Of a stretch of DNA of 64,000 bases, positions 45,987-54,045 are shown in pieces. The translations under genes were made by a program, and so were the position numbers. Position 1 is the first letter of the stretch. Each line of letters begins with the position of its first letter. The stretch covers positions 9,548,001 through 9,612,000 of the forward strand of contig NZ_CP070326.1 in the NCBI RefSeq assembly GCF_016917755.1, written 5' to 3'. The notes beneath the pieces are model-generated. The model made no database searches. It was not told the origin of the DNA and saw only the letters and a program-made list of their open reading frames with translations. The stretch comes from Streptomyces noursei (lineage in GTDB: Bacteria > Actinomycetota > Actinomycetes > Streptomycetales > Streptomycetaceae).

Positions 45987-47390
45987 ATGGACCGCAGCGA
46001 ACGGGACGGCACGGAAACAACCGCAACGATCTATCAGGAAATCGTCGACGGCAAGGGCCGGGTCTACCGGGTCGGCGAATCCGACCGGGAACTTCTCGGC
46101 GGCCACTCGCGGAAACTGATGGTGTATCTGCCGTGGCTCGCGATGATGGCCATCGGCGTCTCCGAATACGCCTACGGTTCGGCCGAGGGAACGCTGTCGC
46201 ACGCACATGGGTGGACGCAGAGCGACACCTTCTGGATTCTGAGCGTCTGGGTCTTCTGCCAGGCCGGAATCGCCTTTCCGGCGGGCTGGTTACGGGAACG
46301 CGGCATCCTCACCGCGCGCCGGGCCATGTTCCTCGGGGCGGTGCTGAGCCTGGTGGGTTTCGCGTCACTGGCCCACTTGGACGATGTGCTGGCGGCGATC
46401 TGCGGTTTCGGGGTGGTCGGCGGTATCGGCTCCGGGCTCGTCTACGCCACCTGCATCAACATGGTGGGCAAATGGTTTCCGGAGCGGCGCGGCGCGAAGA
46501 CCGGATTCGTCAACGGTGGATTCGCCTATGGCGCACTCCCGTTCATCTTCGTCTTCAACTACGCCTTCGACATCGGGGATTTCCAGGACGTACTGGACGG
46601 CATCGGGATCTACGTACTGGTCGTGGTGGCGGGCTGTGCCTGGTTCTTCAAGGATCCGCCGAAGAATTGGTGGCCCGTCGAGGCGGATCCGCTGAAGGCC
46701 GGCGGGTCGGGGCAGGGCGCGGCATTCCTGGCGAAGAATCCGCCGGCGGTGCGGCAGTTCACGCCCAAGGAGGCGGTGCGCAGCGGGATGCTCCCGTTGA
46801 TGTGGGTGAGCGTGGTGCTGACCGCCGGCGTCTCGATCTTCGGGATCTCGTTCCAGGTGGACTTCGCCAAGGACGTGGGGTTCGGCCCGCTGGTCGCGGC
46901 CTCGTCGATGGGGGTGATGTCCGTCGTCAACGGCGTCGGCCGGGCCGTGGTGGGCTGGCTGTCGGACCTGTGGGGCCGGAAGACGACCCTGGTGTTCGTG
47001 ATCGTCGTCCTGGGGCTGGCCCAGTTCGGGGTGTTGTGGGCCGGGGACATCCACAGCCAGTGGCTGTTCCTGTTCTTCGCCTTTCTGTCCGGATTCGGCG
47101 GTGGCGCCTTCTATCCGCTCTTCGCGGCGCTCACCCCCGACTACTTCGGCGAGAACTACAACGCCTCCAACTACGGACTGGTCTACAGCGGCAAGCTGAT
47201 CAGCGGTCTGTTCGGCGGCGGACTGGGTTCGATGGTGGTCAGCGCCTGGGGCTACAACGGCGCATATCTGCTGGCCGGCGGCCTCTCCCTGGTGGCTGCG
47301 GCGTTCACCCTGCTGCTGCACCAGCCGGGTCGGACCCGGTTGCGCGACGTGCCGCCCAACCCCCGGCCGATCAGTAGGGAAATGACCTGA
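45987..47390 (+). CDS. OxlT-like oxalate:formate antiporter (MFS, OFA family)
   Basis: A 467-residue membrane transporter with 12 predicted helices. The ATG at 45987 is chosen because GAGGTG stands eight bases before it; a GTG at 45978 is an alternative. The N-terminal 45 residues are polar and cytoplasmic. The OFA/OxlT family is indicated by KLMVYLPWLAMMAIGVSEYA, GVVGGIGSGLVYATCINMVG, KWFPERRGAKTGFVNGGFAY and, in the second half, GWLSDLWGRKTTL and FGENYNASNYGLVYSGKL. It is 80 bases behind the ligase gene and probably belongs to the same operon. Expected role: uptake of oxalate coupled to export of formate. Confidence 0.85.
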   Translation: MDRSERDGTETTATIYQEIVDGKGRVYRVGESDRELLGGHSRKLMVYLPWLAMMAIGVSEYAYGSAEGTLSHAHGWTQSDTFWILSVWVFCQAGIAFPAGWLRERGILTARRAMFLGAVLSLVGFASLAHLDDVLAAICGFGVVGGIGSGLVYATCINMVGKWFPERRGAKTGFVNGGFAYGALPFIFVFNYAFDIGDFQDVLDGIGIYVLVVVAGCAWFFKDPPKNWWPVEADPLKAGGSGQGAAFLAKNPPAVRQFTPKEAVRSGMLPLMWVSVVLTAGVSIFGISFQVDFAKDVGFGPLVAASSMGVMSVVNGVGRAVVGWLSDLWGRKTTLVFVIVVLGLAQFGVLWAGDIHSQWLFLFFAFLSGFGGGAFYPLFAALTPDYFGENYNASNYGLVYSGKLISGLFGGGLGSMVVSAWGYNGAYLLAGGLSLVAAAFTLLLHQPGRTRLRDVPPNPRPISREMT

Positions 47391-47574
47391 GCGGGACGAC
47401 ACGTTCGGGTGCATTCCCCTTCAGCGGGGATCGGCGCCGTGTCCTGGGAGCGGCGGGGCCGTTTGGGTGTGTGCCGACGGAAGACGTGCCGCGAGCGGCA
47501 GAGCGCGCGCGCCACGGCCGTTTGGCCGGCGGTAGACGCCGCTTGATCTCTGAAGCAGAAAGGGACTGTCCACC

Positions 47575-47859
47575 ATGACGTACTCCAAGGCCGCTGCGGT
47601 TGTTGCCGGCGCGGTAATGGCCCTGGGCGTCGCCGCCCCCGCGTTCGCCGACGGCCACCGGGGGGTCGCGACGGATGCCAAGAACCTGCTCGACAGCAGC
47701 CCGGTGGCCAAGAACGTCGTCAAGAAGCCCCCCGTCAACATCGACGCCGTCGTCAACGCCGTCGCCAAGACCGCGGACAAGCTGAAGACGACGCAGGACG
47801 CCGGCAAGTTCCCGGTCGGCAAGACCACCATCGGCAAGGCCGCGCGCCCGCGCCACTGA
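47575..47859 (+). CDS. Small secreted protein of unknown function
   Basis: A 94-residue protein with a clear signal peptide (MTYSKAAAVVAGAVMALGVA, cleavage after AFA). The mature part is Lys/Val/Asn-rich and cysteine-free, with a repeated VAKN/VNAVAKT flavour, ending in basic residues. AAAGGGA precedes the ATG by 12 bases. It sits 185 bases behind the antiporter, followed by a strong terminator, so it is probably its own transcript. I do not recognise a family. Similar short exported proteins are common in Streptomyces. Confidence 0.7.
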   Translation: MTYSKAAAVVAGAVMALGVAAPAFADGHRGVATDAKNLLDSSPVAKNVVKKPPVNIDAVVNAVAKTADKLKTTQDAGKFPVGKTTIGKAARPRH

Positions 47860-47909
47860 CGGCCGCACCGCCGGCCGGCGCTTGTCGGACGGAGCGATGA
47901 CGGAATGCC

Positions 47910-47947
47910 GGACGCCCCGTTCCTGCCACGGCAGGGACGGGGCGTCC
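47910..47947. terminator. Strong bidirectional hairpin terminator
   Basis: GGACGCCCCGT (47910-47920) and ACGGGGCGTCC (47937-47947) form the outer stem, and CCTGCC/GGCAGG the inner stem, around a 2-base loop with a single mismatch between the stems. It lies between the secreted-protein gene and the convergent chorismate mutase gene, so it can serve both. Confidence 0.8.
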
Positions 47948-47977
47948 TCCGGTGTCGGGGGCTCCCTGGGAAGCGAA

Positions 47978-48018
47978 TCTCCCGGTTCTCTCCCGGTTCT
48001 CTCCCGGTTGTCTCCCCG
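47978..48018. repeat. 11-bp tandem repeat, about 3.7 copies
   Basis: TCTCCCGGTTC at 47978-47988 and 47989-47999, then TCTCCCGGTTG at 48000-48010 and a partial TCTCCCCG. It ends five bases before the chorismate mutase stop codon, on the downstream side of that gene. Function unknown. Confidence 0.85.
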
Positions 48019-48022
48019 ATGA

Positions 48023-48409
48023 TCAGCCGGCGGTCGTGCGGGACTGCTCGGCCCTCGCCTCGCCACTGGTCACGGCCCGGTCGGCGATGGCGCGGTGGTG
48101 CTGGACGACTTCTCCGATGATGAAGTTGAGGAACTTCTCGGCGAACGCCGGGTCCAGGCGGGCGTCTTCGGCCAGGCGGCGCAGACGGGCGATCTGGGCG
48201 GCCTCACGGGCCGGGTCGGCGGGCGGCAGGCTGTGCCGGGCCTTGAGTTCGCCGACCTGCTGGGTGCACTTGAACCGCTCGGCGAGCAGGTGCACCAGTG
48301 CGGCATCGAGGTTGTCGATGCTGCCGCGCAGATAGAGCAGCCGCTCCCTGGCCGCCTCGTCGGCGACGGAGGCCGCCTCGCCGGCCGCCGGTGCTGTCCC
48401 TTCGCTCAT
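48023..48409 (-). CDS. Chorismate mutase (AroQ type)
   Basis: A 128-residue all-helical AroQ-fold enzyme converting chorismate to prephenate. The visible family pattern is LRGSIDNLDAALVHLLAERF in helix 1, the Lys of TQQVGELKARHSLP, and the C-terminal LDPAFAEKFLNFIIGEVVQHH. The N-terminal 20 residues are Ala/Gly-rich and not part of the fold. Without a signal peptide it acts in the cytoplasm. It reads leftwards towards a shared terminator. The gene is monocistronic and has no obvious link to the oxalate genes. Confidence 0.88.
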   Translation of the reverse strand: MSEGTAPAAGEAASVADEAARERLLYLRGSIDNLDAALVHLLAERFKCTQQVGELKARHSLPPADPAREAAQIARLRRLAEDARLDPAFAEKFLNFIIGEVVQHHRAIADRAVTSGEARAEQSRTTAG

Positions 48410-48581
48410 GTGCGTCTCGCCGTTTCTGGTCGGGTTCTGGGTGGTTCGTCCGTGATCAGGTGGTGCATGATCGCCTGCACCCTACCCGGCGGTGGGCCGG
48501 TCATCTCCGCTGGTCTCGCGGATCGGACGGGAGGTGGGCCGGCGGGGGCCAGGATCGGCCACCCGCGAGGGCGCCGCCGCG

Positions 48582-49265
48582 TCAGGCGTCCTCGCCGTCG
48601 CGTTCGTGGTACGTCCGCCGGGTGTGCTCGGTGTGCGCGCGCATGACGGAGGTGGCGCGGGCCTCGTCGCCGTCGGCGATCGCCGCGATCAGCTCGCGGT
48701 GTTCGGTCCAGGACCGCTTGCCGCGCTTGCGTGCGACCGGGGTGTAGTACCAGCGCACCCGCCGTCCGACCTGCGCGGCCAACTCGGCGAGGACGGCGTT
48801 CCCGGCCAGCTCGGTGACCTTGGCGTGAAACGCGGCGTTGAGCGCCACCGCGGTCTCCACGTCGTCCTCCTGGACGGCGCGCTCGCCCTGGTCGCAGAGC
48901 CGCTCCAGCTCGGCGATGCCGGCCGGGTCGGCGTGGACCGCGGCGAGCCGGGCGGCCTCGGCCTCCAGCAGCGTGCGCACCGTCAGCAGCTGGTCGGCCT
49001 CCTCCTCGGTGGGCTCGTGGACGAAGGCGCCCTGGGCGGGGCGCAGATCGACCCAGCCGTCGGTGTCGAGCCGCTGGAGTGCTTCGCGGACCGGCTGGCG
49101 GGAGACCCCCAGGTGGCCCGCCAACTCGCTCTCGACCAGGTGCTGGCCGGGGCGGAGCGCGCGGGTGGTGATCAGTTCGAGCAGTGCCTCGTAGACGCGC
49201 TCGCGCAACGGGCCGGGGCGTTCGAGCTTGGGCACGGTGCCCTGCGGCAAGCCTCTGGACAGCAT
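48582..49265 (-). CDS. GntR-family regulator with FCD domain
   Basis: A 227-residue transcription factor of the FadR/FCD subgroup. The ATG at 49265 has GGAGGGGG six bases upstream. Residues about 18-80 form the winged helix-turn-helix (LRERVYEALLELITTRALRP, HLGVSRQPVREALQRLDTDG). Residues about 90-215 are the helical FCD ligand-binding domain with the metal-site residues in ALNAAFHAKV, and the later HRELIAAI and MRAHTEHTRR. It resembles FCD regulators of small organic acid catabolism. A sequence in its own promoter (49289-49302) is close to the palindrome in front of the oxalate operon, so it may control both (inference). Confidence 0.88.
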   Translation of the reverse strand: MLSRGLPQGTVPKLERPGPLRERVYEALLELITTRALRPGQHLVESELAGHLGVSRQPVREALQRLDTDGWVDLRPAQGAFVHEPTEEEADQLLTVRTLLEAEAARLAAVHADPAGIAELERLCDQGERAVQEDDVETAVALNAAFHAKVTELAGNAVLAELAAQVGRRVRWYYTPVARKRGKRSWTEHRELIAAIADGDEARATSVMRAHTEHTRRTYHERDGEDA

Positions 49266-49288
49266 CGAGGTCCCCCTCCGTCATTGGC

Positions 49289-49302
49289 TATCGTCTACAG
49301 TC
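49289..49302. promoter_or_regulatory. Possible autoregulatory GntR site
   Basis: TATCGTCTACAGTC, 24 to 37 bases upstream of the GntR start codon, matches the oxalate-operon palindrome at 40436-40449 in 10 of 14 positions, including the complete right half TACAGTC. Confidence 0.45.
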
Positions 49303-49441
49303 TACCGAGCGTCCCCGCTCCCCCACAGGCCGCCGCGGCGATCCGCCGGCCGGCCACGGTCCGCACCGGCGGCGCCGGACGAACGCCCGTACCGGACAAT
49401 GGACGGGCCATCACCACAGACAGAACCGGGGCTGATCAGAC

Positions 49442-50317
49442 ATGGGACGGGTCACCGAGCGACGCCGCGTCATCCGGATCCGCGACGGCGCGGTGAGCAG
49501 CCGGCCGGACACCCTGGTCGCCGAGGAGCCGCTGGAGATCCGGCTGAACGGCAAGCCGCTGGCGATCACCATGCGCACCCCCGGTGACGACTTCGCGCTG
49601 GCGGCGGGGTTCCTGGTCAGCGAGGGCGTCCTGGGGAGCGCGGACGAGCTGGCGAACATCGTGTACTGCGCGGGGGCCACGCGCGGCGGAGAAGCCGAGC
49701 CCGGGGGCGGCGGCAACAGCTACAACGTCGTGGACGTCCGGCTGGCGGACGGGGTCGTCGTCCCGGACCTCACGCTGGAGCGCAACGTCTACACCACGTC
49801 CTCGTGCGGGCTGTGCGGCAAGGCGAGCCTGGACGCGGTGCGGACCACCGCCCGCTGGCGGCTGGACGACGCCCCGGATCCCGCGGTCCGGCTCACCCCG
49901 GAGACCCTGGCCGCCCTTCCCGACCGCCTGCGGGCCGCCCAGCGGGTCTTCGACCGGACCGGTGGTCTGCACGCGGCGGGGCTGTTCACCGCGGACGGCG
50001 AACTGCTCGACGTCCGCGAGGACGTGGGGCGGCACAACGCGGTGGACAAGATCGTCGGGCGGGCTCTGCAGGACGGGCGACTGCCGCTGTCGTCCGGTGT
50101 GCTGATGGTCTCCGGACGGGCCTCGTTCGAGCTGGCGCAGAAGGCGGTGATGGCCGGCATACCCGTGCTGGCCGCGGTCTCCGCGCCGTCCTCGCTTGCC
50201 GTCGACCTCGCGGCCGAGACGGGGCTGACGCTGGTCGGCTTCCTGCGCGGGCGGTCGATGAACGTCTACGCGGGCGCGCACCGGCTGGGGCTGGACGCGG
50301 CGGCCGCCGCGGGCTGA
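49442..50317 (+). CDS. fdhD: Formate dehydrogenase accessory sulfurtransferase
   Basis: A 291-residue protein that moves sulfur from IscS to the molybdenum cofactor of formate dehydrogenase. The essential CxxC is present as Cys122-x-x-Cys125 (TSSCGLCGKASLD). Other family blocks are RTPGDDFALAAGFLVSEGVL, VREDVGRHNAVDKIVG, LMVSGRASFELAQKAVMAGI and the C-terminal GFLRGRSMNVYAG. It is divergent from the GntR gene. Formate is the end product of the oxalate route nearby, so the position makes metabolic sense, although the dehydrogenase itself is not in the window. Confidence 0.95.
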   Translation: MGRVTERRRVIRIRDGAVSSRPDTLVAEEPLEIRLNGKPLAITMRTPGDDFALAAGFLVSEGVLGSADELANIVYCAGATRGGEAEPGGGGNSYNVVDVRLADGVVVPDLTLERNVYTTSSCGLCGKASLDAVRTTARWRLDDAPDPAVRLTPETLAALPDRLRAAQRVFDRTGGLHAAGLFTADGELLDVREDVGRHNAVDKIVGRALQDGRLPLSSGVLMVSGRASFELAQKAVMAGIPVLAAVSAPSSLAVDLAAETGLTLVGFLRGRSMNVYAGAHRLGLDAAAAAG

Positions 50318-50350
50318 CGCCGCCGGCCTCCCCGCCCCGCTCCCCCTACC

Positions 50351-50794
50351 TCACTCCCCCGGTGTCACGATCCGGGTCAGCAGTGCGACCAGTTGGGCGC
50401 GTTCCTCGTCGCTGAGCGCGGCGGTCAGTTCGGCGTTGGCCGCGTCGCCGAGCCGCTCGGTGCGGCGCAGCCGCCGCTTTCCCTCGGCCGAGATCTCGAT
50501 GGCGTTCTTCCGCCGGTCCTTGGCGTCGGGGGTGCGGGTGACCAGCCCGTCCTTCTGCAGGTCGTTGACGATCGCGACCATGTCCTTGGGGTCGATGCCG
50601 ACGGTCCGGCCGAGCTCCGCCTGGGAGACCGGGCCGAGTTCGGCGACGGCGCAGAGCACGGCATGGTGCATCATCCGCATGCCCTCGGCGGCCAGCGCCT
50701 CGGCGACCAGCCGGTGCCCGCGGGCGGCGGCGCGACCCAACAGCCAACTGGGGAGGGCGCGGATACGGCTGGGGGCGTAGGGGGTGTCGGCCAT
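50351..50794 (-). CDS. MarR-family transcriptional regulator
   Basis: A 147-residue winged-helix dimeric regulator starting at the ATG at 50794; the frame continues to 50968 but that part covers the operator region and is not MarR-like. Family pattern: MMHHAVLCAVAELGPVSQAE, then LGRTVGIDPKDMVAIVNDLQ for the recognition helix and LVTRTPDAKDRRKNAIEISA for the wing. It is divergent from a quinone-oxidoreductase gene, with two palindromes between them, and probably represses both genes until a ligand or oxidant is present (inference). Confidence 0.88.
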   Translation of the reverse strand: MADTPYAPSRIRALPSWLLGRAAARGHRLVAEALAAEGMRMMHHAVLCAVAELGPVSQAELGRTVGIDPKDMVAIVNDLQKDGLVTRTPDAKDRRKNAIEISAEGKRRLRRTERLGDAANAELTAALSDEERAQLVALLTRIVTPGE

Positions 50795-50851
50795 GAGGCC
50801 ACCGTACCCAGGGAACCGTGGGTCCCACCAACGTAAGCACCAGGGAAATAC

Positions 50852-50898
50852 CGTTGGACTTCCCAATGATTTCGTGGTTATCGTTGGGATACCCAATG
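50852..50898. promoter_or_regulatory. Two MarR-type operators 30 bp apart
   Basis: CGTTGGACTTCCCAATG (50852-50868) and CGTTGGGATACCCAATG (50882-50898) share 14 of 17 positions and are both imperfect palindromes (TTGGG-n3-CCCAA in the better copy). The 30-bp centre distance, about three helical turns, suits two dimers on one face. They lie in the divergent promoter of the MarR and oxidoreductase genes. Confidence 0.7.
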
Positions 50899-50945
50899 AA
50901 ACCGGCCGCGGTGCTCGCGGCGCGTTCCCACGGAGGTGACGGCCC

Positions 50946-51887
50946 ATGCGCCAGGTGCGATTCCACACCTACGGCGGCCCCGAGGTCCTGCGACTGGAGG
51001 AGACCGCGGACCCGACGCCGGGACCCGGCGAACTCCTCGTCCGCACCGAGGCGATCGGCGTCAGCCTGCCGGCGGTGCGCCGGGTCCGCGGGGACGGCAA
51101 GGGCGGCGGCGATCCTCTGCCCGGCGTCGTCGGCGGCGAGATCGCGGGCGAGGTGATCGCCCTGGGCCCGGGCGTCACCGACTTCGCGATCGGCGACCGG
51201 GTCACCTCGATCACCCTCTCCGGCTCCTACGGCGAACTCGCCCTCGCCCCGGCCGCCCTGGCCAGCCGCATCCCCGACGGCGCGAGCGCGGTCGAGGCGG
51301 TGGCGCTGGTGCGCGGCGGGCACGTCGCGCTGGCCGCGCTGAGCACCGCGGCGCCGGCCGCCGGCGAGTCCGTGCTGATCACCGGCGCGGCCGGCGGCAC
51401 CGGCCACCTCGCCGTCCAACTGGCCAAGCTCCGGGGCGTCCCGCGGGTGGTGGCCGCGGTCGGCTCCCCGGCCAAGGCGGAGTTCCTGTACGGGCTGGGC
51501 GCCGACGAGGTCGTGACGTACGACCAGGAGTCCTGGGGCGAGCCGGTCGACATCGTGCTGGACGGGGTCGGCGGGGAGCTGCTGCCGCGCGCCCTGGCCG
51601 CCGTCGCGCCCGGCGGGCGGCTGATCTTCTTCAACTCCGGCGGCGGCACGGTCCCGGCCTACGAGCTGTTGGCCGGCGCGAAGACCATCACCGGGCTGAC
51701 CATGCGGCGCTTCGTCGCCGTCCACCCGGAGCTGTACGCACGGCACCGCGCGCAGTTGTGGGAGCTGGCGGGCGACGGCCGGCTGCGGCCCGCGATCCAC
51801 GCCGAACTGCCGCTGGCGGACGCCGCGAAGGCCCACGAGATCATCGAGGCGCGGGCCAACCTCGGGAAGGTGGTGCTGCGGCCGTGA
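50946..51887 (+). CDS. Quinone oxidoreductase-like MDR family protein
   Basis: A 313-residue NADPH-dependent medium-chain reductase. GGAGGTGA six bases before the ATG fixes the start. The GroES-like half (1-120) contains GPGELLVRTEAIGVSLPAVR. The Rossmann half has VLITGAAGGTGHLAVQLAKL as the nucleotide-binding loop, followed by VDIVLDGVGGELL and a C-terminal block ANLGKVVLRP. Zinc-binding cysteines are absent, as in the QOR subfamily. Control by the divergent MarR regulator through the twin palindromes suggests a response to quinones or other electrophiles (inference). Confidence 0.88.
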   Translation: MRQVRFHTYGGPEVLRLEETADPTPGPGELLVRTEAIGVSLPAVRRVRGDGKGGGDPLPGVVGGEIAGEVIALGPGVTDFAIGDRVTSITLSGSYGELALAPAALASRIPDGASAVEAVALVRGGHVALAALSTAAPAAGESVLITGAAGGTGHLAVQLAKLRGVPRVVAAVGSPAKAEFLYGLGADEVVTYDQESWGEPVDIVLDGVGGELLPRALAAVAPGGRLIFFNSGGGTVPAYELLAGAKTITGLTMRRFVAVHPELYARHRAQLWELAGDGRLRPAIHAELPLADAAKAHEIIEARANLGKVVLRP

Positions 51888-52052
51888 GACGCCGCGGCCC
51901 GGTGGAACGCGGTCGTCCCACCGGCCCCAGGCGGCGCACACGGCGCAGTGCGCCCGGCCCGGGAGAGTGAATTCCGGGTCGGGCGCGGAGAACCGACGCA
52001 GGCTCCTTGTCGCACCTCCCGCACGGCAGTAGCTTCCGTCACATCTGCACAT

Positions 52053-52069
52053 AGGACGTTGGATGTCCT
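52053..52069. promoter_or_regulatory. Imperfect palindrome in the sialidase promoter
   Basis: AGGACGTTGGATGTCCT has matching AGGAC/GTCCT arms and a further symmetric T-A pair. It lies 38 bases upstream of the sialidase start, a usual distance for a repressor site over a promoter. No regulator gene is adjacent. Confidence 0.45.
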
Positions 52070-52107
52070 GATGACCCGACCCGATGCCTCGAAGGGCAGG
52101 CCGGACC

Positions 52108-54045
52108 ATGACGTCAGATCTCCGCGCGCACCCCCGCCTCCGCCGCAGACCGCGGCACCGCCGTGCCCTGGCCGCCGCCGTCGCGCTGGCCGCCACCGCC
52201 CTCGCCGCCCTGGCCGCGGCCCCGGCCCGGGCCGCCGCTGACGCCCCTTCAGGCGGCTTCGACCAGCAGGTGCTGTTCAAGGCGGCGCACGAGAAGGGCT
52301 ACTTCTGCTTCCGTATACCCGCCATCGTGCGGACCGTCCGCGGCACCCTCCTCGCCTTCGCCGAGGGCCGGGTGCACGACTGCGGGGACGCCGGCGACAT
52401 CGACCTCGTCCTCAAGCGCTCCACCGACGGCGGCCGGACCTGGGGCCCCCTCCAGGTCGTCAACCACGGCGACGGGGACACCCACGGGAACCCGGCGCCC
52501 CTGGTGGACCGCCGCACCGGCCGCATCATCCTCGCCGAGACCTACAACAAGGGCCGTACCGACGGCCTCAGTTGCGACGTCCCCTGCGACCGCACCCCGC
52601 ATCTCCAGTACAGCGACGACGACGGCGCCACCTGGTCCGCACCCCGCGACCTGACCCGCAGCATCCGCCCCCGCCGGTGGAACTCCTGGTACGCCACCGG
52701 CCCGGTGCACGGCATCCAGCTCGCCCACGGACGGCACGCCGGGCGGCTGGTCTTCGGCGTCAACGCCGAGAGCCACACAGGCGCCCGGATCACCGCCAAC
52801 CACGCCGCGCTCGTCCACAGCGACGACGGCGGCACCACCTGGCGGGTGGGCGCACTGGACACCTGGCCGATCGCCCCGGACGGAACCTTTCGGCAGAAGC
52901 CGTCCGAGATGACCCTCCTGGAGCGCTCCGACGGCTCGATCTACGTCAACGGCCGCGAACAGGACGGCACCGACCTCGGCAACCGCACCGCCGCGGTGAG
53001 CCGGGACGGCGGCGACTCCTTCACCGCGCCGTTCCGCACGATCCCCGACCTCTACACCCCGATGGTGCAGGCGTCCGCGCTGCGGCTGCCGCGCTCGTCC
53101 GGCGACGGCGGCCACGGCCGCACCCTGTTGGCCGCGCCGGCCGACCCGGACCGCCGCCGCACCATGACCATCCGCTCCTCGTACGACGAGGGTCGCACCT
53201 GGGAGGGCGTGGACCGGGGCGCCCGGGTCAGCGCCGACTGGTCCGGCTACTCCGACCTGGTCGCCGTCTCCCCCACCGTCACCGGTCTGCTCTACGAGGG
53301 CGGCACCGCCGACGCCCGGGACGAGATCCGCTTCGCCCGCTTCACCGAGCAGTGGCTCGGACCGCGCCGCGGCCCGGACCCGACCACCCCCGACCGGGCC
53401 CCCGGCGCCCGGCCGGCCCTGGTCCTGGGCGGTGCCCGGCTCACCGACGGCCCCTTCGGCCATGCCCTGTCCTTCGACGGCACCGACGACGCCGTCCGCC
53501 TCCCCTACCGCGACTCGCTCCCGCTGGGCAGCCGGGACTTCACCTGCACCCTGTGGTTCCGCTACCGCGCCGCCGCCGGCGAGCAGCCGCTGTTGTGGAT
53601 GGGCGGGGTGGGCAGCCGCTCCCCGCAGGTCGCCCTGGAGGGCGATCCCGCGCACCACCGGATCACCGCGCTCCTCACGGCCGTCGACGGCGCCCGGGCG
53701 CCCGCCACCGCCCAGGTCGCCACCGCCGGCGCGCACAACGACGGCGACTGGCACCACCTCGCGCTGCGCCGCACCGGCGGCCGGCTGCTGCTGACCGTCG
53801 ACGGCACCGCGACGACCTCGGCCGCGGACGTTCCCGGATCGGTCAGCCGCACCTCGGTGTTCGGCGTCCACCTGGGTCAACGGCCGGACGGCCGGGCGCA
53901 GTTCACCGGCGCCCTGGCGCAGGTGCGCGTCTACCGCCGGGCGCTCACCGACGCCGAACTCTCCCGGGTCCGCGAGCGCAACGCCTCAGCGGCCGGCCCG
54001 CTGGTGCTCGGACTCCCGCTGGACCGGGTCGACGCCGACCGCTGA
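52108..54045 (+). CDS. Secreted exo-alpha-sialidase (GH33) with LamG domain
   Basis: A 645-residue exported enzyme releasing terminal sialic acids. The ATG at 52108 behind GAAGGGCAGG is preferred to 52084. The Arg-rich N-terminus and Ala-rich core (AAAVALAATALAALAAAPAR) form the signal peptide. The six-bladed propeller (about 50-420) shows the FRIP motif with Arg69 (CFRIPAIV) and Asp boxes STDGGRTW, SDDDGATW, SDDGGTTW and SRDGGDSF, plus YDEGRTW. The C-terminal 200 residues are a LamG/concanavalin-like domain (DFTCTLWFRYRA, DGDWHHLALRR, FTGALAQVRVYRRALTDAEL) that should bind glycans. It overlaps the convergent transporter gene by 60 bases at the 3' ends. Confidence 0.9.
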   Translation: MTSDLRAHPRLRRRPRHRRALAAAVALAATALAALAAAPARAAADAPSGGFDQQVLFKAAHEKGYFCFRIPAIVRTVRGTLLAFAEGRVHDCGDAGDIDLVLKRSTDGGRTWGPLQVVNHGDGDTHGNPAPLVDRRTGRIILAETYNKGRTDGLSCDVPCDRTPHLQYSDDDGATWSAPRDLTRSIRPRRWNSWYATGPVHGIQLAHGRHAGRLVFGVNAESHTGARITANHAALVHSDDGGTTWRVGALDTWPIAPDGTFRQKPSEMTLLERSDGSIYVNGREQDGTDLGNRTAAVSRDGGDSFTAPFRTIPDLYTPMVQASALRLPRSSGDGGHGRTLLAAPADPDRRRTMTIRSSYDEGRTWEGVDRGARVSADWSGYSDLVAVSPTVTGLLYEGGTADARDEIRFARFTEQWLGPRRGPDPTTPDRAPGARPALVLGGARLTDGPFGHALSFDGTDDAVRLPYRDSLPLGSRDFTCTLWFRYRAAAGEQPLLWMGGVGSRSPQVALEGDPAHHRITALLTAVDGARAPATAQVATAGAHNDGDWHHLALRRTGGRLLLTVDGTATTSAADVPGSVSRTSVFGVHLGQRPDGRAQFTGALAQVRVYRRALTDAELSRVRERNASAAGPLVLGLPLDRVDADR

